Shown here in pieces: positions 28,746 to 38,122 of a stretch of 64,000 nt of DNA. The stretch covers positions 1-64,000 of the forward strand of contig JAHJSQ010000060.1 in NCBI GenBank assembly GCA_018830325.1. Reading direction: 5' to 3'. The notes under the pieces are model-generated. The model was not told where the DNA came from, searched no databases, and worked only from the letters and a program-made list of their open reading frames with translations. Positions within the stretch are counted from its first letter, which is position 1. The number at the start of each line of letters is the position of its first letter. Source of the DNA: Gammaproteobacteria bacterium (lineage in GTDB: Bacteria; Pseudomonadota; Gammaproteobacteria; Methylococcales; Methylomonadaceae). The position numbers were made by a program, and so were the translations under genes.

Positions 28746-31700
28746 TGCACACACGCCAAAAATCTCCGATAAAGCCTCGATACGCCATAAATCCGGCCTA
28801 TCCCGATAAACACCGCTCATCGGCTGTTCGGGCTGCATGCCGCGCACGAATAAATACAATGCCCCACCGAAATGCTTTTCGTAATCGTAATCGGCCAAGC
28901 GTTGACCCAAATAGCGATGTAACACCAGCGTATACAGCCAATATTGCAATCCGTAATTATGCTCACGCATCGCGTCCGTCAGCGTTTCCGGCCGGTAATC
29001 CGGCAGGCTGTTGGTTTTATAATCGATGACGAAATAACGGCCGCCGTATTCGCAAATCAAATCGATGAAACCGGTCAAATAACCGCACATTTGCTTGCTG
29101 TTCAGCGCTTGATAAACCGGAGAGTCCGATAAGATCGCATTGATTTGTGTGGCGTTCATCGGCTGCATTGCGAGATAAAACGGCATTTCCTTCAAACATA
29201 GCTCATCGGCAATATTCATCAGCAAAAAAGCCGGATCATCTTCGGCCAAGGGGGTTGTCACGACGGCTTGCAATAAGTAATCGATGGCTTCAGGATGCTC
29301 CGTTTGCAAGCCGTAACGCCGACAGGTGCTATCGCGCAACTCGGCGATGTTCGGCATATCGGCCAAGTACGCGAAATCGAGATGCTCCAGCAAGTCGTGC
29401 ACGACGTTGCCAGTATGCGCGCCTTTCGGCAAATCCTCTTGCATGCCGGCCGCCGACAAGGCCGGTTCCGCATCGAGCGAAGCCAATTCGCGGGCCTTGT
29501 CTTCCGGCAATTCCGGCGCATCCTGTAGACTCAAAGCCGAGAGTGCCGTGTAACTACTCATTTGCCAATCGGTGCGTAGCGAACGCAGCCTCGCCCTTGC
29601 CGATAGCCGGGTTTCGTCGAGCCATTTTTCGTAACGGCCTTTTGACATCGCCGGTAATTCCAATAAACGATATTCGAAAGCATGCGGGGCGCGGTTGCAA
29701 TAATCGATCAGGATCGATTGTTGCGCGGCAAAATCGCAATCTTCGAAACCGAGTAGCCAAGCCAATGCCGATTGATTCGGAACATCCTTGCTTCGCACAT
29801 CGGCCCAGACCAGATAACTGCGATATTTAGCCCGGGTCAGCGCTACATAACATACGCGCAAATCCTCGGCCAATTCTTCGTCGATCGCTTGCGCGCGGCG
29901 GCGTTCGAAATCCTCCGAGCCTAAATCGGCGACGATGCGCCCTTGCTCGTGGCATTGAATCAAGGGCCGACCGGTGGAGAGTCGGCTGCTGCGTTGCCAG
30001 AGGGACGGACAAAAAACAATATTATACTCGAGCCCCTTCGACCGATGCATCGTGACAATCTTGACCGCTTCATCATCGCTTTCCAAACGCATGCATTGCT
30101 CTTCGAGACTGACTTTTCCGCCCGCCGCATCGGTGATACGCGCGCGCAGCCAATCCAGCGTTTTTCCGATGCCTAAATGCTCGTCGACAGCGGCTTGCTG
30201 CACTAACTCGATCAGATGATGCAAGTTGGTCAAGCGGCGCTCGGCAAGACGGCTAGCCGATAGCTGCAAACGTATTTGCTCTTGGTCGAGCAAACGCTGC
30301 ATCATCGCCATTAGCCCTTGGTTTTGCCAGTGCTGATAATAATTCAAAAAATGCGACAGCCAGGCATCCAAGGCCACTTCTTGATTCAGCATGCGATATA
30401 AAGTCTGCCCATCCATTCCGAACCAATCGAGCGTCAAGGCTTGCTTCAATAGCGCTGTGTCGCCAGGATGAGCAATGGCTTGTAACAAACAAAACAAGTC
30501 GGCCGCCTCAGCGGTCGCGAATACCGATTCGGTGCTGTTCAAAACCGAAGGGACGCCGGCTTCACGCAATGCCGCTTGATATTCCGAAGCTTGGCGATTG
30601 GTTCTGACCAATACCGCGATATCGCCCGGTTGAACTCGCCTGCCGCTATCGCTCAAAAAGTAAGGCTCATTGAGCAATCCGACGATTTCGTTGACGACCT
30701 CGGCCTGAAGACATTCGCCGGCTTTGCCGGAACTCCAGTGGCCCTTGTCGCTTTGTGGCAGTTGCCAGAGCACCATCGGCGCCAGCGTCTTTTTATCGAG
30801 ACTTAGGGTTTTATCCGCATTGGCGGGAGCGCCTACAACCGGTTGGAATTGCAACTGTTCGAGAAAAAAGGCCTGCTCGCGGCTGAATAAGGCATTCACC
30901 GCCTCGACCAGGGTCGGCTGCGAACGCCAGTTCGTGCCGAGGGTAAACCGATGATGCGCCTGTTGCTGCGCGGCAAGGTAGGAAAAAATATCGGCACCGC
31001 GAAATTTATAGATCGCTTGTTTGGGATCGCCGATCAGATACAAATAATGTGCGTTTGAACCGAATAAGGTCGAAAATATCAGCCACTGATTCTGATCGGT
31101 ATCCTGAAATTCGTCGATCAATGCGGCCTTGAAGCGTTGTCTCAATTCGGCGGTCAATAATGCCCCTTGATTGCCTTGCAAGGCAAGGGCAAGCCGGCTA
31201 ATCAAATCATCGAACGACAATATATTGAGTTGCTGCATCTGCTTGTCTAGCTCTATGCGGACATGCTCTAACAGCGCCCGACGAAAAACCAGACTGATTC
31301 GATCGATCGAGTCGAACAAGGCATCGAAAGGCGTGCTGTCGATTTTCAGTGTTGCCAGATACTCGTGCTTGCGTTGCTCGCCGGTTTGCGTTTTGGTTTT
31401 TCTAAACTTGTTACCGTTCAAGCCATCGACCAGGCCGGTTACCGTCAAACATGCAAATGCCTCGGGGCTTGGAAGCTGCAGTGTTTCCTGGTTTAGCCAG
31501 GCGCGCAACTCTTGGAGGTGATGTTCAAAAATTTCGGTATACGACGATTTGAAGAAGCCGTCACAAAAGTGGTTTAGCAGTGTTTTAGCGGCCTGATCCA
31601 AGTGGATACGCGCTTGCTCTGCCTGCTCCCGGCAAGCGGCTAATGCTTCGTTCGGATCGCGATACTCCGGAAAAATCTCGATGTCGAGCGGAATGCGATC

Positions 31701-32270
31701 GATGCCGGCTAATAATGCATCCGGAGTTGAGTACGTTGCGGTCAACAAAGCCGCTTCCCAGGAGGCTCTTTGATAAATTTGGCCGCGCCAGAAATCGTCG
31801 GCACAGGCTTGCTTGACGGCCGCCGCATCGGCGGTCAGTTCGGAATCGAAAAGCTGGCCGCTTTCCAGCGCATGCTCCTTCAAGACCCGCTGGCAAAAAC
31901 CGTGAATCGTAAACACAGCGGCCTGATCGATATCGAGCAGCGCCAATTCCAGCCTTTTTTTGATCCGATCGCGGTCTATTTCGAGCCGGTTTAGCCATTT
32001 GATAATCGCACCGTCAATGCTTTCGGTTTTCCCGCTTGCGGCCTGTTTAGCCTCATTGAGCCTGAGCCTGATCCGCTCCTTCAGTTCCTCGGTGGCGGCC
32101 TTCGTAAAAGTCACCACCAACAACTCGTCGATTTTCATATCGAATTCGACGACAAAGCGCAGCGCCAGCATCGCAATCGCATAGGTTTTACCGGTACCGG
32201 CGCTGGCTTCGATTAAGTTGATACCTTGGCGGCAATCGGTTGTTATCGGGTCGAAATGTTCGGATGGCAT
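28734..32270 (-). CDS. recB: Exodeoxyribonuclease V beta subunit RecB
   Basis: 3'-5' superfamily 1A helicase and nuclease subunit of RecBCD. The 1178-residue product has an N-terminal Walker A EASAGTGKTYAIAML, LLVVTFTKAATEELKERI, ALIDEFQDTDQNQW (motif II) and GDPKQAIYKFRGADI. TMHRSKGLEYNIVF and VALTRAKYRSYLVW follow. The C-terminal nuclease domain carries GFIDLICEYGGRYFVIDYKT. Both activities therefore look intact. It lies 93 bp after a SPOR-domain gene and converges on rlpA. RecC, its usual neighbour, is elsewhere. Confidence 0.97.
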   Translation of the reverse strand: MPSEHFDPITTDCRQGINLIEASAGTGKTYAIAMLALRFVVEFDMKIDELLVVTFTKAATEELKERIRLRLNEAKQAASGKTESIDGAIIKWLNRLEIDRDRIKKRLELALLDIDQAAVFTIHGFCQRVLKEHALESGQLFDSELTADAAAVKQACADDFWRGQIYQRASWEAALLTATYSTPDALLAGIDRIPLDIEIFPEYRDPNEALAACREQAEQARIHLDQAAKTLLNHFCDGFFKSSYTEIFEHHLQELRAWLNQETLQLPSPEAFACLTVTGLVDGLNGNKFRKTKTQTGEQRKHEYLATLKIDSTPFDALFDSIDRISLVFRRALLEHVRIELDKQMQQLNILSFDDLISRLALALQGNQGALLTAELRQRFKAALIDEFQDTDQNQWLIFSTLFGSNAHYLYLIGDPKQAIYKFRGADIFSYLAAQQQAHHRFTLGTNWRSQPTLVEAVNALFSREQAFFLEQLQFQPVVGAPANADKTLSLDKKTLAPMVLWQLPQSDKGHWSSGKAGECLQAEVVNEIVGLLNEPYFLSDSGRRVQPGDIAVLVRTNRQASEYQAALREAGVPSVLNSTESVFATAEAADLFCLLQAIAHPGDTALLKQALTLDWFGMDGQTLYRMLNQEVALDAWLSHFLNYYQHWQNQGLMAMMQRLLDQEQIRLQLSASRLAERRLTNLHHLIELVQQAAVDEHLGIGKTLDWLRARITDAAGGKVSLEEQCMRLESDDEAVKIVTMHRSKGLEYNIVFCPSLWQRSSRLSTGRPLIQCHEQGRIVADLGSEDFERRRAQAIDEELAEDLRVCYVALTRAKYRSYLVWADVRSKDVPNQSALAWLLGFEDCDFAAQQSILIDYCNRAPHAFEYRLLELPAMSKGRYEKWLDETRLSARARLRSLRTDWQMSSYTALSALSLQDAPELPEDKARELASLDAEPALSAAGMQEDLPKGAHTGNVVHDLLEHLDFAYLADMPNIAELRDSTCRRYGLQTEHPEAIDYLLQAVVTTPLAEDDPAFLLMNIADELCLKEMPFYLAMQPMNATQINAILSDSPVYQALNSKQMCGYLTGFIDLICEYGGRYFVIDYKTNSLPDYRPETLTDAMREHNYGLQYWLYTLVLHRYLGQRLADYDYEKHFGGALYLFVRGMQPEQPMSGVYRDRPDLWRIEALSEIFGVCASRA

Positions 32271-32363
32271 GGAGCTTTGAGTGAGGGTTTTAGCTTGCTT
32301 GAATTTATGTATCGCTTCGCGGGTTTTCCGAGTGAGTCATCAACAATAATCGGCTATGTTTCA

Positions 32364-33092
32364 TCAGCCTCGACCCCAGGCTTGATCGACGCCGATCCAA
32401 ACCGATTTGATACCGAATTGCTTCTTTAAGGTTTCTGAAAAACGTTGGGCTTCCTGCATGCTGCTAAAGCCGGGTATGGTCAATCGATACCAGGTTTTGC
32501 CGTCGACTACTACCTCATTAATGTCAACGGTAATACCTTCTTTTCTCAAACGTCCCGCTTTCTTTTCAGCGGTAGCCGCTTTTTGAAAGGCGCCAATATT
32601 AATCGAGTAATCCTGAGCTTCTGCCGCATGACTGCGTGGCTGGGCCGCGCGTTTAGGCTCTGCTGCCCGTTCAATTGATAATTGCTGAACTTTGTTTTCC
32701 AAACGATTCAGTCTATCAAGCAAGTTTTTTTGTTGTTCGAGTAAATCGTTTGATTTATCGGCGGAAATCGGCTTTTGTTCAGCCGTGTCGAGTGCCGTCG
32801 TTTTTCCAGAGGCCAGTTCCGAAACATGTCGGCTCAAACTTTCGATTTTAGCTGCCAATTCGTCATACCCGTGCCGGCTATCGAGACGCCCAACCTGAGC
32901 TTGTTGCGCGCTTAGCCGCGAAATTTCCGCGCGAAGATCGGTATTCCGGTTGTTACTAATGAAAGCAAAGCCCGCTGCAATTAATAATGCAATGATGGCA
33001 AGGGCTAATGCTGTAAAATTCAAAGTCGATGTTTTGGCTAGGTTCGTTTCAAAATCTTGTTGCTTGCTAGTTAACTCGTCTAGTTCTGTCAC
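32364..33092 (-). CDS. SPOR-domain membrane protein
   Basis: Bitopic protein with a predicted peptidoglycan-binding domain. The 242-residue product has one membrane helix at about residues 26-46 (FTALALAIIALLIAAGFAFI). A periplasmic coiled coil follows (about 52-150, rich in Leu/Gln/Glu). The C-terminal SPOR domain spans about 160-238: DYSINIGAFQKAATAEKKAG and TWYRLTIPGFSSMQEAQRFS. SPOR domains bind denuded septal glycan, so a role at division sites is likely, but the exact function is not known. It is upstream of recB in the same direction. Confidence 0.85.
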   Translation of the reverse strand: MTELDELTSKQQDFETNLAKTSTLNFTALALAIIALLIAAGFAFISNNRNTDLRAEISRLSAQQAQVGRLDSRHGYDELAAKIESLSRHVSELASGKTTALDTAEQKPISADKSNDLLEQQKNLLDRLNRLENKVQQLSIERAAEPKRAAQPRSHAAEAQDYSINIGAFQKAATAEKKAGRLRKEGITVDINEVVVDGKTWYRLTIPGFSSMQEAQRFSETLKKQFGIKSVWIGVDQAWGRG

Positions 33093-33347
33093 TGGCTTTC
33101 TCCGCTGATTTGGCTTGAATAAGCGGCGGCAATCGACTCAACCATTTTTTTAATTACCGCAAAAATGCATTAGCTTTTATTATAGACTCAAAAATGAGAC
33201 GCTACATTAAACAGGTCCCAAGCTTCGGCAAATAACCTCTTTTTATAAAGAGGGGAAATCGAACATGTTTTGGCGGATAAAATGTTAGTCTCCTTGAGGT
33301 TTACGAAGAAACCTCGATAAAATCGACTCAATTAATAGAGATACAAT

Positions 33348-33815
33348 ATGAAAATATGGGTGGATGCCGATGCGTGTCCGGTAGTGATCAAGGAGATTTT
33401 GTTCAAGGCGGCCGAGCGCACCAAGACGCAATTGACGCTGGTCGCCAATCATTCAGTGAATGTGCCACCTTCGCGTTTTATCGCTTTCCTTCGAGTGCCG
33501 AAGGGTTTCGATGTGGCCGACAATGAAATCGTCAAAAAACTCGCTCCGGGCGACCTTGTCATTACCGGCGATATTCCGTTGGCAGCGGAAGCGATCGAAA
33601 AAGGCGCTAAAGCATTGAATCCGCGCGGAGAATTATATACCAGCGAAAATATTCGATCGCTGCTGAATATGAGGGATTTCATGGATACATTGCGATCCAG
33701 CGGCATTCAAACCGAAGGCCCCGCAGCTCTCAATCAAAACGACCGAAAAAACTTTGCCAATCATCTGGATAAATTATTGACGCAATACGCTAACGGTAAA
33801 TGTCAACTACGTTGA
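33348..33815 (+). CDS. YaiI/YqxD family (DUF188) protein
   Basis: Conserved protein of the NYN/PIN-like family; its substrate is unknown. The 155-residue product has the family's opening [18 protein letters not shown], with acidic residues expected in a nuclease-like site. [37 protein letters not shown] and MRDFMDTLR are also typical. Its last codons form the left side of a perfect hairpin. Confidence 0.92.
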   Translation: MKIWVDADACPVVIKEILFKAAERTKTQLTLVANHSVNVPPSRFIAFLRVPKGFDVADNEIVKKLAPGDLVITGDIPLAAEAIEKGAKALNPRGELYTSENIRSLLNMRDFMDTLRSSGIQTEGPAALNQNDRKNFANHLDKLLTQYANGKCQLR

Positions 33816-33823
33816 CATTTACC
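33795..33823 (+). terminator. Perfect hairpin at the end of the YaiI-family gene
   Basis: A 13-bp perfect inverted repeat GGTAAATGTCAAC/GTTGACATTTACC with a 3-base loop overlaps the stop codon. There is no T-run after it, so it may stabilise the mRNA or act as a weak terminator rather than a classic intrinsic terminator. Confidence 0.5.
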
Positions 33824-33961
33824 GGGGGTTACCTCGCCAAGCAGGGATATGCTTACCGTCCGTATTGGGCAGCTGATGGTAGAGAGGTACTTTCACCCTC
33901 CTTGATTCTTAGCCTTGCTGGCTGCACCTAAGGCTTGCCCCCTTTATTCAGGTGATTTTTA

Positions 33962-34843
33962 ATGAGCCGACTCAATTATTGGCAAACGCGTGCATCGGCC
34001 TTGCTTTTGGGGTTAGTCTTCGTCACGGTTGCGGCATGGCAAGCCGGCAGTATTTTGATCGCACCGGCCCATCGTAACGTAGACAAACCGAATTTGGATT
34101 TTCCGGTTTACGATGCGAGGTTAAACAGCGAGTCCGGTGCCGAAATAGCTGTTTGGTATGTACCTGCGGACAGGGCCGAAGCAACGGTTATTTTATTGCA
34201 TCCGGTCCGCTCGGACCGAAGAGCAATGCTCGGCCGCGCCAGGCTTTTTCACCGGGCGGGATACGCTGTAGTTTTGATCGATTTACAAGCGCATGGAGAA
34301 AGTACGGGACGGCATATTACATTCGGCTATATTGAACGCCACGATGTCAGTGCTGCTGTTGCCTACGCCCGGAAGCTGAATCCACGACATCGAATCGGTA
34401 TTGTCGCGAGTTCCTTGGGCGGTGCGGCGGCGCTAATGGCTTCGCCTTTACCTATCGACGCGCTGGTTTTGGAGTCGGTATACACGACGATTGAGGATGC
34501 GGCCAAAAACCGGCTTGCAATGCTTACGGGTCCGTTGAGCACACTATTAACACCGTTATTGCTGTGGCAATTGAAGCCCCGACTTGGCGTTTCATCATCG
34601 GAACTACGCCCGATCGATTTCATGGCAAAAATCGAAGCGCCGGTATTAATAGCAAACGGCGAAATCGACCAGCATACGCCGATCGCCCAAGCACGGCAGT
34701 TGTTCGATACTGCGGATACGCCTAAACAATGGGTCGTTTTCAAAGGCGCGGTCCATACCGACTTGTTGGCATTCAACGCCAAGCACTATGAAAACGAGGT
34801 ATTACCGTTTCTCGACCGATACTTAAGGTTTCGTGACAAATAG
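33962..34843 (+). CDS. Membrane-anchored alpha/beta hydrolase
   Basis: Predicted serine hydrolase; the substrate is unknown. The 293-residue product has an N-terminal hydrophobic helix (about residues 12-32), likely a signal anchor, then an alpha/beta hydrolase core. The nucleophile elbow is ASSLGG (Ser about 151), an A-x-S-x-G variant of GxSxG. The acid is in GEIDQH (Asp about 236) and the His in GAVHTDL (His about 265). The HGESTGRH loop is also typical. It converges on a pair of permease genes. Confidence 0.82.
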   Translation: MSRLNYWQTRASALLLGLVFVTVAAWQAGSILIAPAHRNVDKPNLDFPVYDARLNSESGAEIAVWYVPADRAEATVILLHPVRSDRRAMLGRARLFHRAGYAVVLIDLQAHGESTGRHITFGYIERHDVSAAVAYARKLNPRHRIGIVASSLGGAAALMASPLPIDALVLESVYTTIEDAAKNRLAMLTGPLSTLLTPLLLWQLKPRLGVSSSELRPIDFMAKIEAPVLIANGEIDQHTPIAQARQLFDTADTPKQWVVFKGAVHTDLLAFNAKHYENEVLPFLDRYLRFRDK

Positions 34844-34903
34844 CTTCCCGATTTGTCTTCGTACCTACGCTCTGCACTCGTTAGATGCTCCCCTCAGTTC
34901 CGG

Positions 34904-36103
34904 TTATTCAGTCCGCAAGGCTTCCAGCGGATTCAACCGGGCGGCTTTGACCGCCGGCATTACGCCGGCGGCCATGCCGATCGCCAGCGACAACACAAAG
35001 GCAGCGGCCAGGTAGCCCCAAGCCAACTGCACAGGTAAGGCCGGAATGAACTCGACGATCAATTGCACGGTAAGCATGCCGACGGCAATACCGACCATTC
35101 CGCCGGCAAGACTGAGCGCCAAGGCTTCGGCTAAAAACAACTGAAAAACCACGCGGCGCTCGGCGCCGAGCGCACGCAACAGGCCGATTTCGGAGATACG
35201 TTCGGAAACGGCGATCGTCATGATCGTCAAAATGCCGACCGAACCGACCAATAGCGATATTCCGCCCAACGCACCGATCCCCAGTGTTAGAATCGATAGC
35301 ACCGAATCCAGTGTTTCGAGCATTTTATTCTGCGTGATGATCGTAAAATCCTCGAAACCGTGGCGCCGAATCAATAAATCCTTGATAACTTGTTCGACTA
35401 TTTCGACCGAAATGTCGGGATTGTAAATGACATCGATCTCCATCAGGCTTTGCCGGTTGAATAATTCTAAGGCTTTATCCGCCGGTATATAGACCGTATC
35501 GTCCAGATCGAAGCCGAGCATTTGGCCTTTCGATTCCATCACGCCGATAACTCGGTAACGGTCTCCGCCGATGCGAATACGCTCGCCCAGCGGATTAGTA
35601 CGACCAAATAGTTCGCTAGCCAATTTACTACCCAAAACGGCGAATGCTCGAGAAGCGCTCTGATCATCCTCCGGCAGAAAACGACCGATGGCGATATTGA
35701 TTTTCCAAATTTCCGGTAATGCCGAACCCACGCCGAAAACATTGGCGCGCCGGTGGCGGCCTATCGTTTCCACGCGCGCATTGCCTTGCACCATCGGCAT
35801 TGCGGCGATGACATTCGGGAGCCTGCCGACACTCTCGGCATCATCGATCGTCAAGGGCCTCACCGTGCTGATGGTGGCTCCCGATATGCCGAAGGTCGTG
35901 GTTTTGCCTGGGGTAATCGCGAGCAGATTCGTTCCGAATTGCGTAAATTCGTCCAACACGAAACGATGAATGCCTTGTCCGATCGATGTCAGAATCACGA
36001 CGGCGGCAATGCCGATAATCAAGCCCAGCGCGGTCAACGAAGAACGCAGCTTTTGATTCAGTACGGTCCGTAGCGACAATCCGGCCAAATCGAAAATAGT
36101 CAT
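34904..36103 (-). CDS. MacB/FtsX-type ABC permease
   Basis: Integral membrane component of a MacB-like mechanotransmission ABC transporter. The 399-residue protein has one N-terminal helix (about 18-40), a periplasmic MacB-PCD domain (about 45-240), and three C-terminal helices forming the FtsX domain. ISEIGLLRALGAERRVVFQLFLAE, the loop contacting the ATPase, is recognisable. It is the second of two tandem paralogues, 7 bp after the first. No ATP-binding subunit or membrane-fusion protein is adjacent. Confidence 0.88.
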   Translation of the reverse strand: MTIFDLAGLSLRTVLNQKLRSSLTALGLIIGIAAVVILTSIGQGIHRFVLDEFTQFGTNLLAITPGKTTTFGISGATISTVRPLTIDDAESVGRLPNVIAAMPMVQGNARVETIGRHRRANVFGVGSALPEIWKINIAIGRFLPEDDQSASRAFAVLGSKLASELFGRTNPLGERIRIGGDRYRVIGVMESKGQMLGFDLDDTVYIPADKALELFNRQSLMEIDVIYNPDISVEIVEQVIKDLLIRRHGFEDFTIITQNKMLETLDSVLSILTLGIGALGGISLLVGSVGILTIMTIAVSERISEIGLLRALGAERRVVFQLFLAEALALSLAGGMVGIAVGMLTVQLIVEFIPALPVQLAWGYLAAAFVLSLAIGMAAGVMPAVKAARLNPLEALRTE

Positions 36104-36110
36104 CGTCTGC

Positions 36111-37322
36111 TTACCTTTTCGAAAGCGCGGAGATCGGGTCCATCTTCGCCGCCTTGCGTGCCGGCAACACTCCGAAAATCAAGCCTGTCGCCAACGATAC
36201 GGCTAGCGCGGCGGCAAGCGCCCAATTCGGAAGAATGAACGGAAACGCCGGATAAAGCATTTGCAACACGAACAGAATCGACTGACCGGCGGCGAGTCCT
36301 AAAACCGCCCCGGCCAACGATAACAGCGCCGCCTCGGTCAAAAACAAACGCTGCAATTGGCTCTTAGTGGCGCCTAATGCCCGCAACAAGCCTATTTCCG
36401 AGGTTCGCTGCGTCACGCTGACTAGCATGACATTCATAACCAGCACGCCCGCTACCGCAAGGCTTATCCCGGCAATGCCGGCTACAGTCAAGGTCAACGC
36501 GGTCAATATTTTGTCGAAGGTTTGCACTACGCTATCTTGCGTAATGATCGTCACATCGTCTTCACCTTCATGACGGGCCTTGATGATCTCGCGTATATCA
36601 TCGACTGCTTTATACATCGCCGGTTTCGATTTGGCTTCGACCAACACTCGGAACAGCCCTTCCGTATCGAATAGTGCTTGCGCCGAGGCAACCGGAACGA
36701 TCACGATTTCATCGAAACCGACGCCAATCGACTGGCCTTCGGTCGACAGCACGCCGACGACTCGAAAACGCCGGTCATGAATACGCAGCCATTGCCCGAT
36801 GGCCGGTCTCTTTGGAAATAATTCCTCGCGGATCGTTTGGCCGATGACGCAGACTTGTTGCGCACGATTGACATCCGTATCCGGTAAGAAACGGCCCTGA
36901 GCCATAGTCAATCGGCGCACGCGCTGCAGCGCATGAGTCGAGCCCAAAATATTCGCCTCGCGCTCGAGCGCTTGGCCGCGCACCGAAACCGGCGCCGAGC
37001 CGACCGAAATCGGCGCTACCGCGGCGATATAATGACTTCTGAACAAGGCCTCGGCATCGTCGAGCGTTAAATCGCGCGGCGTTTCACCCATGATCGGCGG
37101 GTGCCCGCCGACGGTTTCCGTTCTGCCCGGTAGAATGATCACCAAATGCGTACCGAGCGTTTCGAATTCTTGGACTATGTAATTGCGAGCACTTTCGCCC
37201 AATGCAACCAATACCGTGACCGACGCCACACCGATGCTCATCGCGAGAATAATCAAAGAAACTCGAAGCGGCTGTGTTTTAATCGCGCTTATGGCTTGAT
37301 TTAGGGTGTCGGTTATTCTCAT
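36111..37322 (-). CDS. MacB/FtsX-type ABC permease
   Basis: Paralogue of the following permease. The 403-residue protein has the same plan: an N-terminal helix (about 17-40), a periplasmic MacB-PCD domain with NYIVQEFETLGTHLVIILPG, and three C-terminal helices. The coupling loop is TSEIGLLRALGATKSQLQRL. The two permeases probably form a heterodimer that borrows an ATPase encoded elsewhere. That is inference. The gene starts next to an 800-bp AT-rich gap. Confidence 0.88.
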   Translation of the reverse strand: MRITDTLNQAISAIKTQPLRVSLIILAMSIGVASVTVLVALGESARNYIVQEFETLGTHLVIILPGRTETVGGHPPIMGETPRDLTLDDAEALFRSHYIAAVAPISVGSAPVSVRGQALEREANILGSTHALQRVRRLTMAQGRFLPDTDVNRAQQVCVIGQTIREELFPKRPAIGQWLRIHDRRFRVVGVLSTEGQSIGVGFDEIVIVPVASAQALFDTEGLFRVLVEAKSKPAMYKAVDDIREIIKARHEGEDDVTIITQDSVVQTFDKILTALTLTVAGIAGISLAVAGVLVMNVMLVSVTQRTSEIGLLRALGATKSQLQRLFLTEAALLSLAGAVLGLAAGQSILFVLQMLYPAFPFILPNWALAAALAVSLATGLIFGVLPARKAAKMDPISALSKR

Positions 37323-38122
37323 GAAAAATTTAGGGGCGCAGATATCGGGATGTTTACATAGACTGAAAGCAAATTAAGGCTTGGCAGATTTTTTGATTTC
37401 TTATGTTAAGAAGGAATCATCGAGCATTTATTGTTTTTTAGTTAAGACAATGTTTATAAAGTACTTATTTATAGCTATTTTAGATAAGTCGATTATAATC
37501 GACCTGTGTTCCCTTAGAGTCAATACTTCCTTCTTCGTTGTTTTAGTCATGCGTTTGAAAGTAAAACGAATTGACTAGCGTAAACATAACAGCTGTATCT
37601 ACGGATTAGATGGTTTGGTTTGTGTTAGTTGCGATTACTTGACTGTTCGTGAATGCAATATTAACTAGCTCGGCAACGTTTTGTTTGAGTTAAGCTTAAT
37701 TAAAAAAAGGTAGTTATTAAAAATAATAACGGTATGTCCGTTTTTCGCTTCGTTTTGATGCTGCGCAATTTTGAACATTAATGAGTTTAAAACCGCCCTT
37801 GTTAACATGAAGAGTGTATTTTATCGGAGATGCCGGCAGCAGATGGGGCATGAAGTCTGCTTGGAAGGGTTTGTTCTGCATTTTCAATCGCTGCGCTAAG
37901 CAAAAAAAGCTTAATCATTTTTAAGGGTGCGATTTGTGTTTTATGGCGGTAACGCCAGCCGCGTTTTGCATATCGAAAAATTAGATAAGGAATGCAAAAC
38001 TGCGAACTTTCACAGTAATAACCTCTCTATCTTGTTTATTTATTTTGGTAATTGCCGAATGACATCCTGTCAATATTTGAACAGGTTTTTTTATTGTGAA
38101 AACGAGTATAGGTGAAATAACG
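37323..38122. other. AT-rich gap with small palindromes
   Basis: No gene is supported; two frames of about 60 codons lack start signals and family motifs. A perfect 16-bp palindrome GTCGATTATAATCGAC lies at 37488-37503. A small hairpin CCTGT/ACAGG followed by seven T residues (38066-38092) sits just before the next gene and could be a terminator or attenuator. Positions 37820-37860 share a GCCGGCAGCAGATGGGG-like block with the MITE-like element. Confidence 0.5.

Noticed and set aside
29147-29830. 227-codon open frame on the plus strand
   Set aside because: Antisense to recB, rich in Arg/Ala/Pro as expected for a shadow frame.
33824-33961. Structured RNA before the alpha/beta hydrolase
   Set aside because: Contains a short AGCCTT/AAGGCT pair but no recognised RNA family pattern.
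37381-37578. 65-codon hydrophobic frame
   Set aside because: No ribosome binding site, AT-rich composition and no recognisable family.
37900-38122. Cyclic-di-GMP or other riboswitch before the GlcG-like gene
   Set aside because: Only short hairpins are present; the conserved GEMM core bases are not found.
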